Part shown: one piece after another, positions 14,686 through 21,403 of the stretch
Layout of the letters: every line of letters begins with the position of its first letter
Position numbering within the stretch: position 1 is the first letter of the stretch
Origin: Acidobacteriota bacterium
GTDB lineage: Bacteria > Acidobacteriota > Vicinamibacteria > Vicinamibacterales > JAFNAJ01
Reading direction: 5' to 3'
Length of the DNA stretch: 36,175 nt
Assembly: GCA_023384575.1 (NCBI GenBank)
Contig: JAHDVP010000051.1
Location: 1 to 36,175, forward strand
Notes under the pieces: model-generated
Databases searched by the model: none
The model's input: only the letters and a program-made list of their open reading frames with translations
What the model was told of the DNA's origin: nothing
Program-made: the position numbers and the translations under genes

Positions 14686-15813
14686 TCAACAGAAGCGCCG
14701 CGCCAGGTCGACGAGCGCGTCGCGGCACGCCACCACCTCGTCCAGGCGCACGTGCTCGTCGAGCCCGTGCAGGCCGCCGCCGCCGGGCCCGAAGAGCACG
14801 GTGGGGATGCCCGCGTGGCCGAGCACGCCGGCGTCGGTCCAGTACGACATCGCACCGAACCGGGCCGGCCGACCGATCGCCCGCAACGACGCCTCGAGCA
14901 TCTGCGGCACTTCGGCCCGGGCGTCGATCTGGTACGCGGCGCGGCTGAAGACGAGCTCCGCGACGCCATCGAAGGCGGGATCCTCCGACCGAAGGCCCGC
15001 GAGGATCTCCTCCACCTCGAGCAACGCCAACCGCCCATCCTCGCCGGGCACGGTCCGTCGCTCGAGGTCGACCTCGGCCCAGTCCGGGTAGACGCTCCAC
15101 TCCCCGCCGCCGCGCACCGTCGACAGGTGCAGCGACGGCGGCCCGAGCCGCGGCTCGGCCGGCCGCCCGGCGAGCACCCGCCCCAGCGCCTCGAGCCGTG
15201 CCAGCACCCGCCCGAGGCCCATGATGGCGTCCCGCCCCTCGGCCGGGCGGCTGCCGTGTGCCGCCACGCCCTTCGTCCGCACCGTGATCCAGGCGAACCC
15301 CTTGTGCGCCGTGGCGATCTCCAGGTCGGTCGGCTCGGTCACCACCGCCCCATCGGCGCGCAGGTCCTTCACGAGCGCCTCGGCCCCGGCGCTCGCGTAC
15401 TCCTCGTCGGCCACGGCGGCCACGACCACGCGGCCCCGTTCGAGACCCGTGCCGGCGAGCGTCAGGGCGGCGGCGCACATCGCGGCCACTCCGCCCTTCA
15501 TGTCCTGCGCGCCGCGGCCGTAGAGGCAGCCGGCGCGTTCGACGGGATCGAACGGCGCCGCCATGCCCTCGACGCCCACCGTGTCGGTGTGGCCACAGAA
15601 GACGAGCGTGCGACCCGGCGCCCGGCCTTCGACGGCCGCGACCAGGTTCGGCCGTCCCGGAGCCGCCTCGGTCACCGTCACGGCCACACCGGCCTGCTCG
15701 AAGACCCGGCGCAGGCACGCCACGACCTCCGCCTCGCCCGCTGCGCCGCGAACGAGCGACGGATTCACCGAGTCGATGGCGACGAGCTCCCGGAGCAGGG
15801 GCAGGGGATCCAT
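14686..15813 (-). CDS. M20-family metallopeptidase/deacylase (ArgE/DapE/ACY1-like)
   Basis: This 375-residue di-zinc amidohydrolase has the family motifs in order. VFCGHTDTVG gives the first ligand H75 with the catalytic D77, and GRGAQDMKGG gives the bridging D104. ADEEYASAG has the general-base Glu pair near residues 137-138, and the C-terminal ligand His is in GGGGLHGLDEHV. The dimerisation domain runs from about residue 165 to 280 (AHKGFAWITVRTKGVAAHGSRPAEG...). The family removes acyl or aminoacyl groups from N-acyl amino acids or small peptides; the exact substrate is not evident. The start at 15813 lies 11 bases after the stop of the propeller gene upstream, so both form one transcript. 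It converges with proline dehydrogenase. Confidence 0.87.
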   Translation of the reverse strand: MDPLPLLRELVAIDSVNPSLVRGAAGEAEVVACLRRVFEQAGVAVTVTEAAPGRPNLVAAVEGRAPGRTLVFCGHTDTVGVEGMAAPFDPVERAGCLYGRGAQDMKGGVAAMCAAALTLAGTGLERGRVVVAAVADEEYASAGAEALVKDLRADGAVVTEPTDLEIATAHKGFAWITVRTKGVAAHGSRPAEGRDAIMGLGRVLARLEALGRVLAGRPAEPRLGPPSLHLSTVRGGGEWSVYPDWAEVDLERRTVPGEDGRLALLEVEEILAGLRSEDPAFDGVAELVFSRAAYQIDARAEVPQMLEASLRAIGRPARFGAMSYWTDAGVLGHAGIPTVLFGPGGGGLHGLDEHVRLDEVVACRDALVDLARRFC

Positions 15814-15824
15814 GGCCTGCGCCC

Positions 15825-16883
15825 TCAGAACTCGTCGACCCACTCGGCGATGAAGACGTTCGTCTCGCCCGGAGATCGTCCATCACGGTTCGACGCGAAG
15901 ACCAGCGTCTTCCCATCTGGCGAGAACATCGGAAAGCCGTCGAACGTCTCGTTGTACGTCACCCGCTCGAGGCCGGAGCCGTCGACGTTGATCAGGTACA
16001 GGTCGAAGTTGCGCCCGCTCGGATCGTGGTGGTTCGACGAGAAGATGATCCGCCTGCCGTCGGGGTGGAAGAACGGCGCGAAGCTCGAGCCGTTGAGGTC
16101 GGTCACCTGCCTGAGGTTCGACCCGTCCGCGTCCATCACGAAGATCTCGAGGTCGGTCGGCCGCCAGAGGCCGTCCTTCAGCAGGGCCTGGTACCCGTCG
16201 CGCTCCGGCCCGGGCGGGATCTCTTTCGACCTGAAGACGATCTGCGATCCGTCGGCCGAGAAGAACGCGCCGCCGTCCGGTCCGATACGATTCGTGAGTC
16301 GCTTGACGTCCGAGCCGTCGGGGTTCATCGAGTAGATGTCCATGTCGCCGTCGCGCAGGCTGGTGAAGACGATGCGGCCGTCGGGGCCGACGGTGGCCTC
16401 GGCGTCGTATCCCGGGGTGTCGGTGAGCCGCACGAGGTTCGACCCGTCGGCGTCGGCCCTGAAGATGTCGTACGTGTCGTAGATCGGCCAGACGTACCCC
16501 CGCGAGAAGTCGGGGCGTGGCGGGCACTCGCGGCTCCCGAGGTGCGTCGACGCGTAGACGATCGAGCGGCCGTCGGGCAGGTAGTACCCGCACGTCGTGC
16601 GGCCCTCGCCGTTGCTGACCATGCTCACGTCGCTGCCGTCGACGTTCATCGTGAAGATCTGATCGCAGCGCACGCCTTCCCGCGTCGACTGGAAGATCAG
16701 GCGACGGCCGTCGAACGAGAAGTACGCCTCGGCGTTCTCGCCGCCGAAGGTGAGCTGCGTGACGTTGCGCAGCCGGCGCTCGGAGCCGCCATCGGCAGCC
16801 GTCGTCGTGGTGCTGGACAGGACGGCCGCACCGACGGCGAGCGCCAGCGAGCCGGAGAGAAGCAGACGAAGGGGGGTGGACAA
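15825..16883 (-). CDS. Exported PD40/TolB-like beta-propeller protein
   Basis: This 352-residue secreted propeller probably starts with TTG at 16883, because TGGAGG lies eight bases upstream and a signal peptide follows at once (LRLLLSGSLALAVGAAVLSS). Six or so PD40 blades are visible, each with an F-S-x-D-G-R-x-I-x-F-x-S strand and a YxMNxDGS strand. Examples are FSFDGRRLIFQSTREG, DIYSMNPDGSDVKRLTNR, FFSADGSQIVFRS, FFHPDGRRIIFSSNHHD and FSPDGKTLVFASNRDG. Such propellers resemble TolB and the N-terminal part of prolyl oligopeptidase-type enzymes, but no hydrolase domain follows. It is paired with the M20 peptidase, suggesting a shared role in peptide handling (inference). Confidence 0.82.
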   Translation of the reverse strand: MSTPLRLLLSGSLALAVGAAVLSSTTTTAADGGSERRLRNVTQLTFGGENAEAYFSFDGRRLIFQSTREGVRCDQIFTMNVDGSDVSMVSNGEGRTTCGYYLPDGRSIVYASTHLGSRECPPRPDFSRGYVWPIYDTYDIFRADADGSNLVRLTDTPGYDAEATVGPDGRIVFTSLRDGDMDIYSMNPDGSDVKRLTNRIGPDGGAFFSADGSQIVFRSKEIPPGPERDGYQALLKDGLWRPTDLEIFVMDADGSNLRQVTDLNGSSFAPFFHPDGRRIIFSSNHHDPSGRNFDLYLINVDGSGLERVTYNETFDGFPMFSPDGKTLVFASNRDGRSPGETNVFIAEWVDEF

Positions 16884-16970
16884 GGAACGGGCCTCCAGGG
16901 AGACGATGAAGCCCGTACTGTGATGCGGCCGCGACCGGCGTGTCAACCCGTCGACCGCCGGCGCCAACCA

Positions 16971-17012
16971 GGCCGCCAGTCGCCAGCCGTCAGACGCCAG
17001 CCATATTGGCGG
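16971..17012. repeat. GCCAGTC/GCCAGCC repeat ending in ATATTGGCG
   Basis: GGCCGCCAGTCGCCAGCCG, then CAGACGCCAGCC and ATATTGGCG. It has the same building blocks and the same terminal ATTGGCG as the repeat at 7960-8016, here in the divergent space before the SDR gene. Confidence 0.6.
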
Positions 17013-17020
17013 ATCGGGGC

Positions 17021-17050
17021 GAACTCTGGTGAACTCTGGTGAACTCTGGG
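17021..17050. repeat. Three tandem copies of GAACTCTGGT
   Basis: Three 10-bp units, the third ending in G instead of T, lie at 17021-17030, 17031-17040 and 17041-17050. They occupy the place of the -35 region of the promoter whose -10 is at 17058. One turn of the helix per unit means all copies face the same side, as with iterated protein-binding sites. Confidence 0.75.
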
Positions 17051-17057
17051 TTAGAGC

Positions 17058-17063
17058 TATGAT
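17058..17063 (+). promoter_or_regulatory. -10 box TATGAT, six bases before the ATG at 17070
   Basis: TATGAT, then CGCCGC, then ATG. The arrangement is the same as at 1012 and 6460 and predicts a leaderless mRNA for the SDR gene. No Shine-Dalgarno sequence is present in front of the ATG. Confidence 0.55.
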
Positions 17064-17069
17064 CGCCGC

Positions 17070-17873
17070 ATGTCATCCCGCCTCGCCGGCCGCGCGGCCG
17101 TCATCACCGGCGCGTCGTCCGGCATCGGTGCCGCGCTCGCCGAAACGCTGGCCGCGCGCGGCGTGGCCGTCGTCGTTGGCGCCCGCCGCCTCGACCGGCT
17201 CACGAGCCTCGTGTCGACCATCGAGTCGGCGGGCGGCCGCGCGCTGGCCGTCGGCTGCGACGTGACGCGCGAAGCCGACGTACGCGCGCTCGTCATGCGC
17301 GCGCTCACCACCTTCGGCCGCCTCGACATCGTGGTGGCCAACGCCGGCGCCGGCTTCTACGGCACGCTCGACGAGACGACACCCGAGGTCATGACGGGCC
17401 TGATGGACGTCAACTTCATGGGCACCTTCCACGCTGCGCGCGCGGCGCTCCCCCATTTCGAGCAGCAGCGCCGGGGCCACCTCGTGATCGTGTCGTCGAT
17501 CCAGGGCCGGAGGGCCATCGCGTTCTCGTCGGCGTACGCCTCGACGAAGTTCGCGCAGGCCGGCCTCGCCGAGGCCTTGCGAGCCGAGTTCGCCGGCACC
17601 GAAATCCACGTCACGAGCGTCTTCCCCGTCTCGACGGCGACCGAGTTCCGCGAGGCGATGCGACGCGATCGCGGCCTGACGATCGAAGGGCACGGCCCCA
17701 GCCAGTCGTCCGCGGCGGTCGCCGCCGCCATCGTCGGGGCCATCGAGCGGCCCCGGCCCGAGGTCTACCCGTACCGGCTGGCGAAGTGGCTGCCGGTCGT
17801 GAGCGCGGTCGCCCCGCGTCTCGCCGATCGACTGATGCGACGGTTCGGACGCCGGCGTGCAGGCGGCCCATGA
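17070..17873 (+). CDS. Short-chain dehydrogenase/reductase
   Basis: This 267-residue classical SDR has the cofactor motif TGASSGIG (near residues 14-21) and an Arg-rich loop GARRLDRL that favours NADP(H). It also has the DV of VGCDVTREADV, the NAG motif (VVANAGAGF), the catalytic Ser in IVSSIQGRR and the Y-x-x-x-K pair in SAYASTKFA. The C-terminal tail is basic (RLMRRFGRRRAGGP). Family members oxidise alcohols or reduce carbonyls on sugars, fatty acyl chains or xenobiotics; the substrate is not readable here. Its stop overlaps the start of the CCA-adding-enzyme-like gene by four bases (ATGA), so the two are translationally coupled. Confidence 0.88.
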   Translation: MSSRLAGRAAVITGASSGIGAALAETLAARGVAVVVGARRLDRLTSLVSTIESAGGRALAVGCDVTREADVRALVMRALTTFGRLDIVVANAGAGFYGTLDETTPEVMTGLMDVNFMGTFHAARAALPHFEQQRRGHLVIVSSIQGRRAIAFSSAYASTKFAQAGLAEALRAEFAGTEIHVTSVFPVSTATEFREAMRRDRGLTIEGHGPSQSSAAVAAAIVGAIERPRPEVYPYRLAKWLPVVSAVAPRLADRLMRRFGRRRAGGP

Positions 17874-19267
17874 ACCCAGGCGACGAGCCGCTCCGCGACG
17901 GGCACCTCGGTCTCGCCCTGGACATCGCCCAACGCGTCCAGGCAGCCGGCGGCCGCGCGCTGATCGTCGGCGGCTGGGTACGCGACCGCCTGCTGGGCCG
18001 GCCGTCGAAGGACATCGACCTCGAGGTGTACGGCCTGTCCGCAGGCGAGCTGCGGGCCCTGCTCGAACGCGTGGGCCGCGTCGACGCGGTCGGTGAGAGC
18101 TTCACGGTGTTCAAGGTTGGCGGCGTCGACGTCTCGCTGCCCCGTCGCGAGTCGAAGGTGGGGCGCGGGCACCGCGGCTTCGAGGTGGTCGGCGACCCCT
18201 CGCTCCCGCCCGAGGAGGCCGCTCGCCGCCGCGACTTCACCATCAATGCCATCGCATGGGACCCCCTGAGGGACGAACACCTCGACCCGTTCGGCGGGCG
18301 CGACGATCTCGCTGGCCGGCGCCTGCGCGCGGTCGACCCGCGCACCTTCGGCGACGACAGCCTCCGTGTCCTGCGCGCGGTCCAGTTCGCGGCGCGCTTC
18401 GACCTCGTGATCGATCCGGACACGGAACGCCTCTGCCGCGGTATCCCGCTCGACGACCTGCCCGCGGAGCGCATCTGGGGTGAGGTCGAGAAGCTGCTGC
18501 TCGAGGCCGAGCGGCCATCGCGCGGGCTCGCCCTCGCCGACCGGTTGTGCGTCGTCGACGCGCTGTGGCCCGAACTGGCCGCGCTCAAGGGCTGCGAGCA
18601 GGAGCCCGAGTGGCACCCCGAGGGCGACGTGTGGGTGCACACGCTGCTCGTCGTCGATTGCGCGCGCGAGCGGCTCGACGGCCTCTCGCGGCCCGAGCGC
18701 GTGACCATGATGCTCGGCGCGGTGGCGCACGACCTCGGCAAGCCGGCCACCACGGCGTTCATCGACGGGCGCATTCGCTCGCCCGGCCACGAGGACGCCG
18801 GCCTCGAGCCCGCCACGCGCTGGCTCGATGCCCTGAACGTCCACACGATGGAGGGCTACGACGTGCGCCGGCAGGTGCTCGGCCTCGTGGCGCACCACTT
18901 GAAGCCAGGGGCCTGGCACAAGGCCGGCCGCGTCAGCGATGGCGCGTTCCGGCGCCTGGCGCTCAAGGTCGACCTCGAACTGCTCGCACGCCTCGCCGAG
19001 GCCGACTGCTTCGGACGCTCGGGCACGTTCGACTGCTCGGCGATGCCGTGGTTTCTCGACCGGGCCCGTGCGCTGGGTGTCGAGCACCGCGCACCGGCGC
19101 CAATCCTGATGGGTCGGCACGTGCTGGCGCTCGGCATCGCGCCAGGGCCAACCGTGGGGCGCATTCTCTCCGCGGTCTACGAACGCCAGCTCGACGGCGA
19201 GGTGCGAACCCTCGACGAGGCCATCAACGCCGCGCGGAGGCTGATCGACGACACCCGGCGCGCGTGA
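17870..19267 (+). CDS. CCA tRNA nucleotidyltransferase family protein with HD domain
   Basis: This 465-residue protein belongs to the class II tRNA nucleotidyltransferase/poly(A) polymerase family. The head domain has LIVGGWVRDRLLGRPSKDIDLEVYG (residues about 30-55), with the GG motif and the metal-binding D-x-D. RRRDFTINAIAWDP and DPFGGRDDLAGRRLRAVDP follow, and the neck helix motif is RVLRAVQFAARF. The C-terminal HD phosphohydrolase-type domain shows HTLLVVDCAR and GAVAHDLGKPATT (near residue 286). These enzymes add CCA to tRNA 3' ends; the HD domain adds phosphatase or phosphodiesterase activity in some. An A-adding enzyme is the alternative, since the two cannot be separated by motif alone. 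Confidence 0.88.
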   Translation: MNPGDEPLRDGHLGLALDIAQRVQAAGGRALIVGGWVRDRLLGRPSKDIDLEVYGLSAGELRALLERVGRVDAVGESFTVFKVGGVDVSLPRRESKVGRGHRGFEVVGDPSLPPEEAARRRDFTINAIAWDPLRDEHLDPFGGRDDLAGRRLRAVDPRTFGDDSLRVLRAVQFAARFDLVIDPDTERLCRGIPLDDLPAERIWGEVEKLLLEAERPSRGLALADRLCVVDALWPELAALKGCEQEPEWHPEGDVWVHTLLVVDCARERLDGLSRPERVTMMLGAVAHDLGKPATTAFIDGRIRSPGHEDAGLEPATRWLDALNVHTMEGYDVRRQVLGLVAHHLKPGAWHKAGRVSDGAFRRLALKVDLELLARLAEADCFGRSGTFDCSAMPWFLDRARALGVEHRAPAPILMGRHVLALGIAPGPTVGRILSAVYERQLDGEVRTLDEAINAARRLIDDTRRA

Positions 19268-19274
19268 CTCCTCC

Positions 19275-19335
19275 CGTAGCGCCGGGGCTTCAGCCCCGGC
19301 GGCCGTCGGCAGGGGCTGAAGCCCCTGCCGCTACG
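19275..19335. repeat. Long inverted repeat with GGGGCTTCAGCCCC cores, likely bidirectional terminator/REP-like element
   Basis: The left arm CGTAGCGCCGGGGCTTCAGC (from 19275) pairs with the right arm ending GAAGCCCCTGCCGCTACG at 19335, and each arm also contains its own GGGGCTTCAGCCCC-type palindrome. It fills the space between two convergent genes and even includes the TAG stop of the SGNH gene (19331-19333). RNA from either strand would fold into strong hairpins. There is no U-run, so a Rho-independent terminator is only possible; a REP-like dispersed repeat is just as likely. Confidence 0.75.
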
Positions 19336-20182
19336 AGGTGGGCGCCGGCCGCTCGAAGCGCGCGCGGATGGCGTCGAAGAAGGCTTCGGCCATGCGCTGG
19401 TACCCCGCCTCGTTCGGGTGCAGGCCATCGGCCGACAGCAGCGAGAGATCCCCCCGAAACGCGGCGTGCACGTCGACGAGGGGCACGTTCTGCCGCCCCG
19501 CGAGCCGGCGGACGCCGTCGTTGAACTCGTCGAGCAGCGCGCCAGCCGACGTGCCGAGACGGCTGTCCGGCGCCTGCGGCGGCAGCGTCGCGAGGAACAC
19601 CGTGGCCCCACGCGCGCGTGCGTCGCGCAGCGTATTCTCGAGGCCTTCGAGGGCCAGCGAGATGGCGCCGGCGCCGAGCGCACTCAGGTCGTTGGCGCCC
19701 TGCATCAGGAGCAGCGCCTCGGGGCGCCACTCGCCGAGCACGCTGACGATGCGGAACTGCCCGTCCTGAGCCCACTCGCCGTGTCGCCCTTCGTTGACGA
19801 CGACGATGTCCGGCTGGTCGTAGTACCGCTCCCGGAGCCGTGTCTCGAGCTGGAAGGGATAGGCCTGCGGCGGCGAGGGCACGATCGCCGACGGCGACAC
19901 GGCGATGAACCCCGCAGTCAGGCTGTCGCCGAAGGCGACGATCCGGGTGACGCCCAGCACCGGGGCCGGTGGAAGGGGCGGGGGGGGGGTCGGCACCGGC
20001 GCGGGAACCGGCGCCGCAACCGGTGGCGGCACCACGCGGGTCGGGGCCGTCGGCGATCCTCCACCACAGGCCACTGTGACGACCAGAGCGCCGAAGGCGA
20101 TGACGACTCGCCCCCCACGCGTCGTCGCGGCCGTCCAACACGACCCTCGGCCAGTCCACGCGTGATTGGTCGACGTCCTCAC
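19331..20182 (-). CDS. SGNH/GDSL hydrolase lipoprotein
   Basis: This is a 283-residue exported lipase/esterase-type protein. GTG at 20182 is chosen because GGAAGGA lies upstream and the frame then leads to a lipoprotein signal (VVIAFGALVVTVAC, lipid-modified Cys39). A Pro-rich linker (about 50-75) precedes the hydrolase domain. IVAFGDSLTAG carries the nucleophile Ser87, NEGRHGEW and LLLMQGANDLSALG give the oxyanion blocks, and ADGLHPNEAGY carries the catalytic Asp and His. Family members deacylate lipids, polysaccharides or lysophospholipids; the substrate is unknown. Inside the linker the coding strand has ten C in a row (19980-19989), so the frame is prone to slippage. Its stop codon is inside the inverted repeat at 19275-19335. 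Confidence 0.85.
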   Translation of the reverse strand: MRTSTNHAWTGRGSCWTAATTRGGRVVIAFGALVVTVACGGGSPTAPTRVVPPPVAAPVPAPVPTPPPPLPPAPVLGVTRIVAFGDSLTAGFIAVSPSAIVPSPPQAYPFQLETRLRERYYDQPDIVVVNEGRHGEWAQDGQFRIVSVLGEWRPEALLLMQGANDLSALGAGAISLALEGLENTLRDARARGATVFLATLPPQAPDSRLGTSAGALLDEFNDGVRRLAGRQNVPLVDVHAAFRGDLSLLSADGLHPNEAGYQRMAEAFFDAIRARFERPAPTS

Positions 20183-20498
20183 CTGTCGCTTCGTCCTTCC
20201 TTCTCCGGCACGCCATCGCGCCAAGCGCCTGCTGACGAACTCGGCTGCTCGGGCGCGCGCCGTGCGCCCCGGATCCGCGCCGGACGCCGCGCGCGTGCGT
20301 CGCGTCTGGCCGGCGCCTCCGCCGCGGAGTTCAGGGTCGCAGATTTCGGTGGCGTCGGCCCTGGCAGCGATTATAATGGCGCGTCGCGCGCGGGAGGTTG
20401 GGGGGAGGTCGCCCGCGATGCGGCACTGGGTCGTCCCGAATCGGACAGGTTCAAGGTCCCGTCGCGGATGACGAATATCCAGGTGAGAACTGCTGGCG
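20183..20498. other. Upstream region of the SGNH gene, unassigned
   Basis: No recognisable gene. A palindromic ATTATAAT at 20370-20377 offers a -10 box in both directions, as at 11077. On the minus strand it is about 190 bases from the SGNH start. On the plus strand GGGGGGAGG precedes an ATG at 20419 that opens only a 17-codon frame rich in Arg, which could be a leader peptide or chance. Confidence 0.4.
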
Positions 20499-20669
20499 AT
20501 GACACGCGAACCCCTTCCCCCCACCCTGCCACAACCTGACGAGCGTCCCCGAACGAGCGACCCGACCGCCGTGGAAGTCAAGCGGCCGTGGGGCGGCAAC
20601 GTCGACACGACGCTCCGTTCGCTGCTCCCCCCTGATGTGCGCTGGATGGTGGGTGCCTACGGCGAGTAG
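20499..20669 (+). CDS. Possible 56-residue small protein
   Basis: An ATG at 20499 opens a 56-codon frame whose protein has a Pro-rich N-terminus (MTREPLPPTLPQPDERPR) and ends VKRPWGGNVDTTLRSLLPPDVRWMVGAYGE. I do not recognise it. Its TAG stop is also the start of the TAGAAT box in front of the next gene. The evidence for expression is weak: only a poor GGTGAG lies upstream and length is small, but the second half looks protein-like. Confidence 0.25.
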   Translation: MTREPLPPTLPQPDERPRTSDPTAVEVKRPWGGNVDTTLRSLLPPDVRWMVGAYGE

Positions 20670-20672
20670 AAT
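20667..20672 (+). promoter_or_regulatory. -10 box TAGAAT of the beta-barrel gene
   Basis: TAGAAT is followed after eight bases by GTG (20681) and after 32 by ATG (20705). Transcription would start near 20679-20681, inside the hairpin at 20675-20697. A leaderless GTG start and a Shine-Dalgarno-led ATG start are thus both possible. Confidence 0.5.
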
Positions 20673-20674
20673 CG

Positions 20675-20697
20675 CCTGACGTGTCGTTCACGTCAGG
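20675..20697 (+). promoter_or_regulatory. Perfect 9-bp inverted repeat overlapping the ribosome binding site
   Basis: CCTGACGTG (20675-20683), loop TCGTT, CACGTCAGG (20689-20697). The AGGAG Shine-Dalgarno at 20695-20699 begins within the right arm. The repeat can act as DNA (operator over the transcription start) or as RNA (hairpin hiding the ribosome binding site, if the transcript starts early enough to include the left arm). Confidence 0.6.
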
Positions 20698-20704
20698 AGC
20701 TTCG

Positions 20705-21397
20705 ATGATTTCGTCCGCGCGCGGCGCTGGCCGCGTTCTGCTGGTCAGCCTTTCACTCGCCGTTCCCGTCGGCTCGCTCGCCCAGACACCTTCCCCACCA
20801 CCGCCGATCGCGCCAGTCGCGCGCCAGGAGCCGATTGGCCGTGTCGTGGTCGATGCGCGAGGCGCGCTGCCGATCTTCACGGGCGCACCGTCGATCGCGC
20901 CGCCGCGAGAGTTGCCCGAGTCGGCGCTGCCGGGGTTTGGCCTCGGCCTCGACGTGGGCGCGCACGTGTACCCGCTGCGCGTGGGCGTCGTGACGTTCGG
21001 CATCGGCGCCAGCGTGCTCGTGGGGCGAGGGACGAAGACCCTGAAGCCGGTTGAGGGCGAGACCGTGGCGGCGGCGCCACCCGTCACGTCGAAGGTCTCG
21101 GCGTTCTCGCCGCAGGTGTCGTTCAACTTCGGCGCGCGCGACGGCTGGAGCTACATCAGCGGCGGCATCGGGCGAGCGACGCTCGTGGTCTCCCGCGACG
21201 ACCGCCCCGGGGAAGACGGCGAGGCGACGAAGACGATCAACTACGGCGGCGGCGCGCGGTGGTTCCTGAACGACCGCGTGGCGTTCACGATCGACGGGCG
21301 GTTCTACGCGATGAACCCGGTCGAGGCGACCGAGCTCACGGCCGGCCACGCCCGGCTGACGCTCTTCGTGCTGAGCGTGGGCGTGTCGTTCAGGTAG
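20705..21397 (+). CDS. Exported small beta-barrel outer-membrane-like protein
   Basis: This 230-residue protein has a signal peptide (RVLLVSLSLAVPVGSLAQ) and a Pro-rich stretch. It then shows alternating amphipathic strands typical of an eight-stranded barrel: GFGLGLDVGAHVYPLRVGVV, TFGIGASVLVGRG, SPQVSFNFGARDGWSYISGG, NYGGGARWFLNDRVAFTIDG and LFVLSVGVSFR. It ends in an aromatic/basic pair, close to the usual terminal Phe. The family is not identified; OmpW/OmpA-barrel-type proteins are the best comparison. The ATG at 20705 has AGGAG five bases before it; GTG 20681 is an alternative start. The gene converges with the RND permease gene, six bases away. Confidence 0.7.
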   Translation: MISSARGAGRVLLVSLSLAVPVGSLAQTPSPPPPIAPVARQEPIGRVVVDARGALPIFTGAPSIAPPRELPESALPGFGLGLDVGAHVYPLRVGVVTFGIGASVLVGRGTKTLKPVEGETVAAAPPVTSKVSAFSPQVSFNFGARDGWSYISGGIGRATLVVSRDDRPGEDGEATKTINYGGGARWFLNDRVAFTIDGRFYAMNPVEATELTAGHARLTLFVLSVGVSFR

Positions 21398-21403
21398 CGC
21401 GGG

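Noticed and set aside
20372-20377. TATAAT as promoter of a known plus-strand gene
   Set aside because: The next supported plus-strand gene is over 300 bases away and has its own -10; only a very short unproven frame follows directly.
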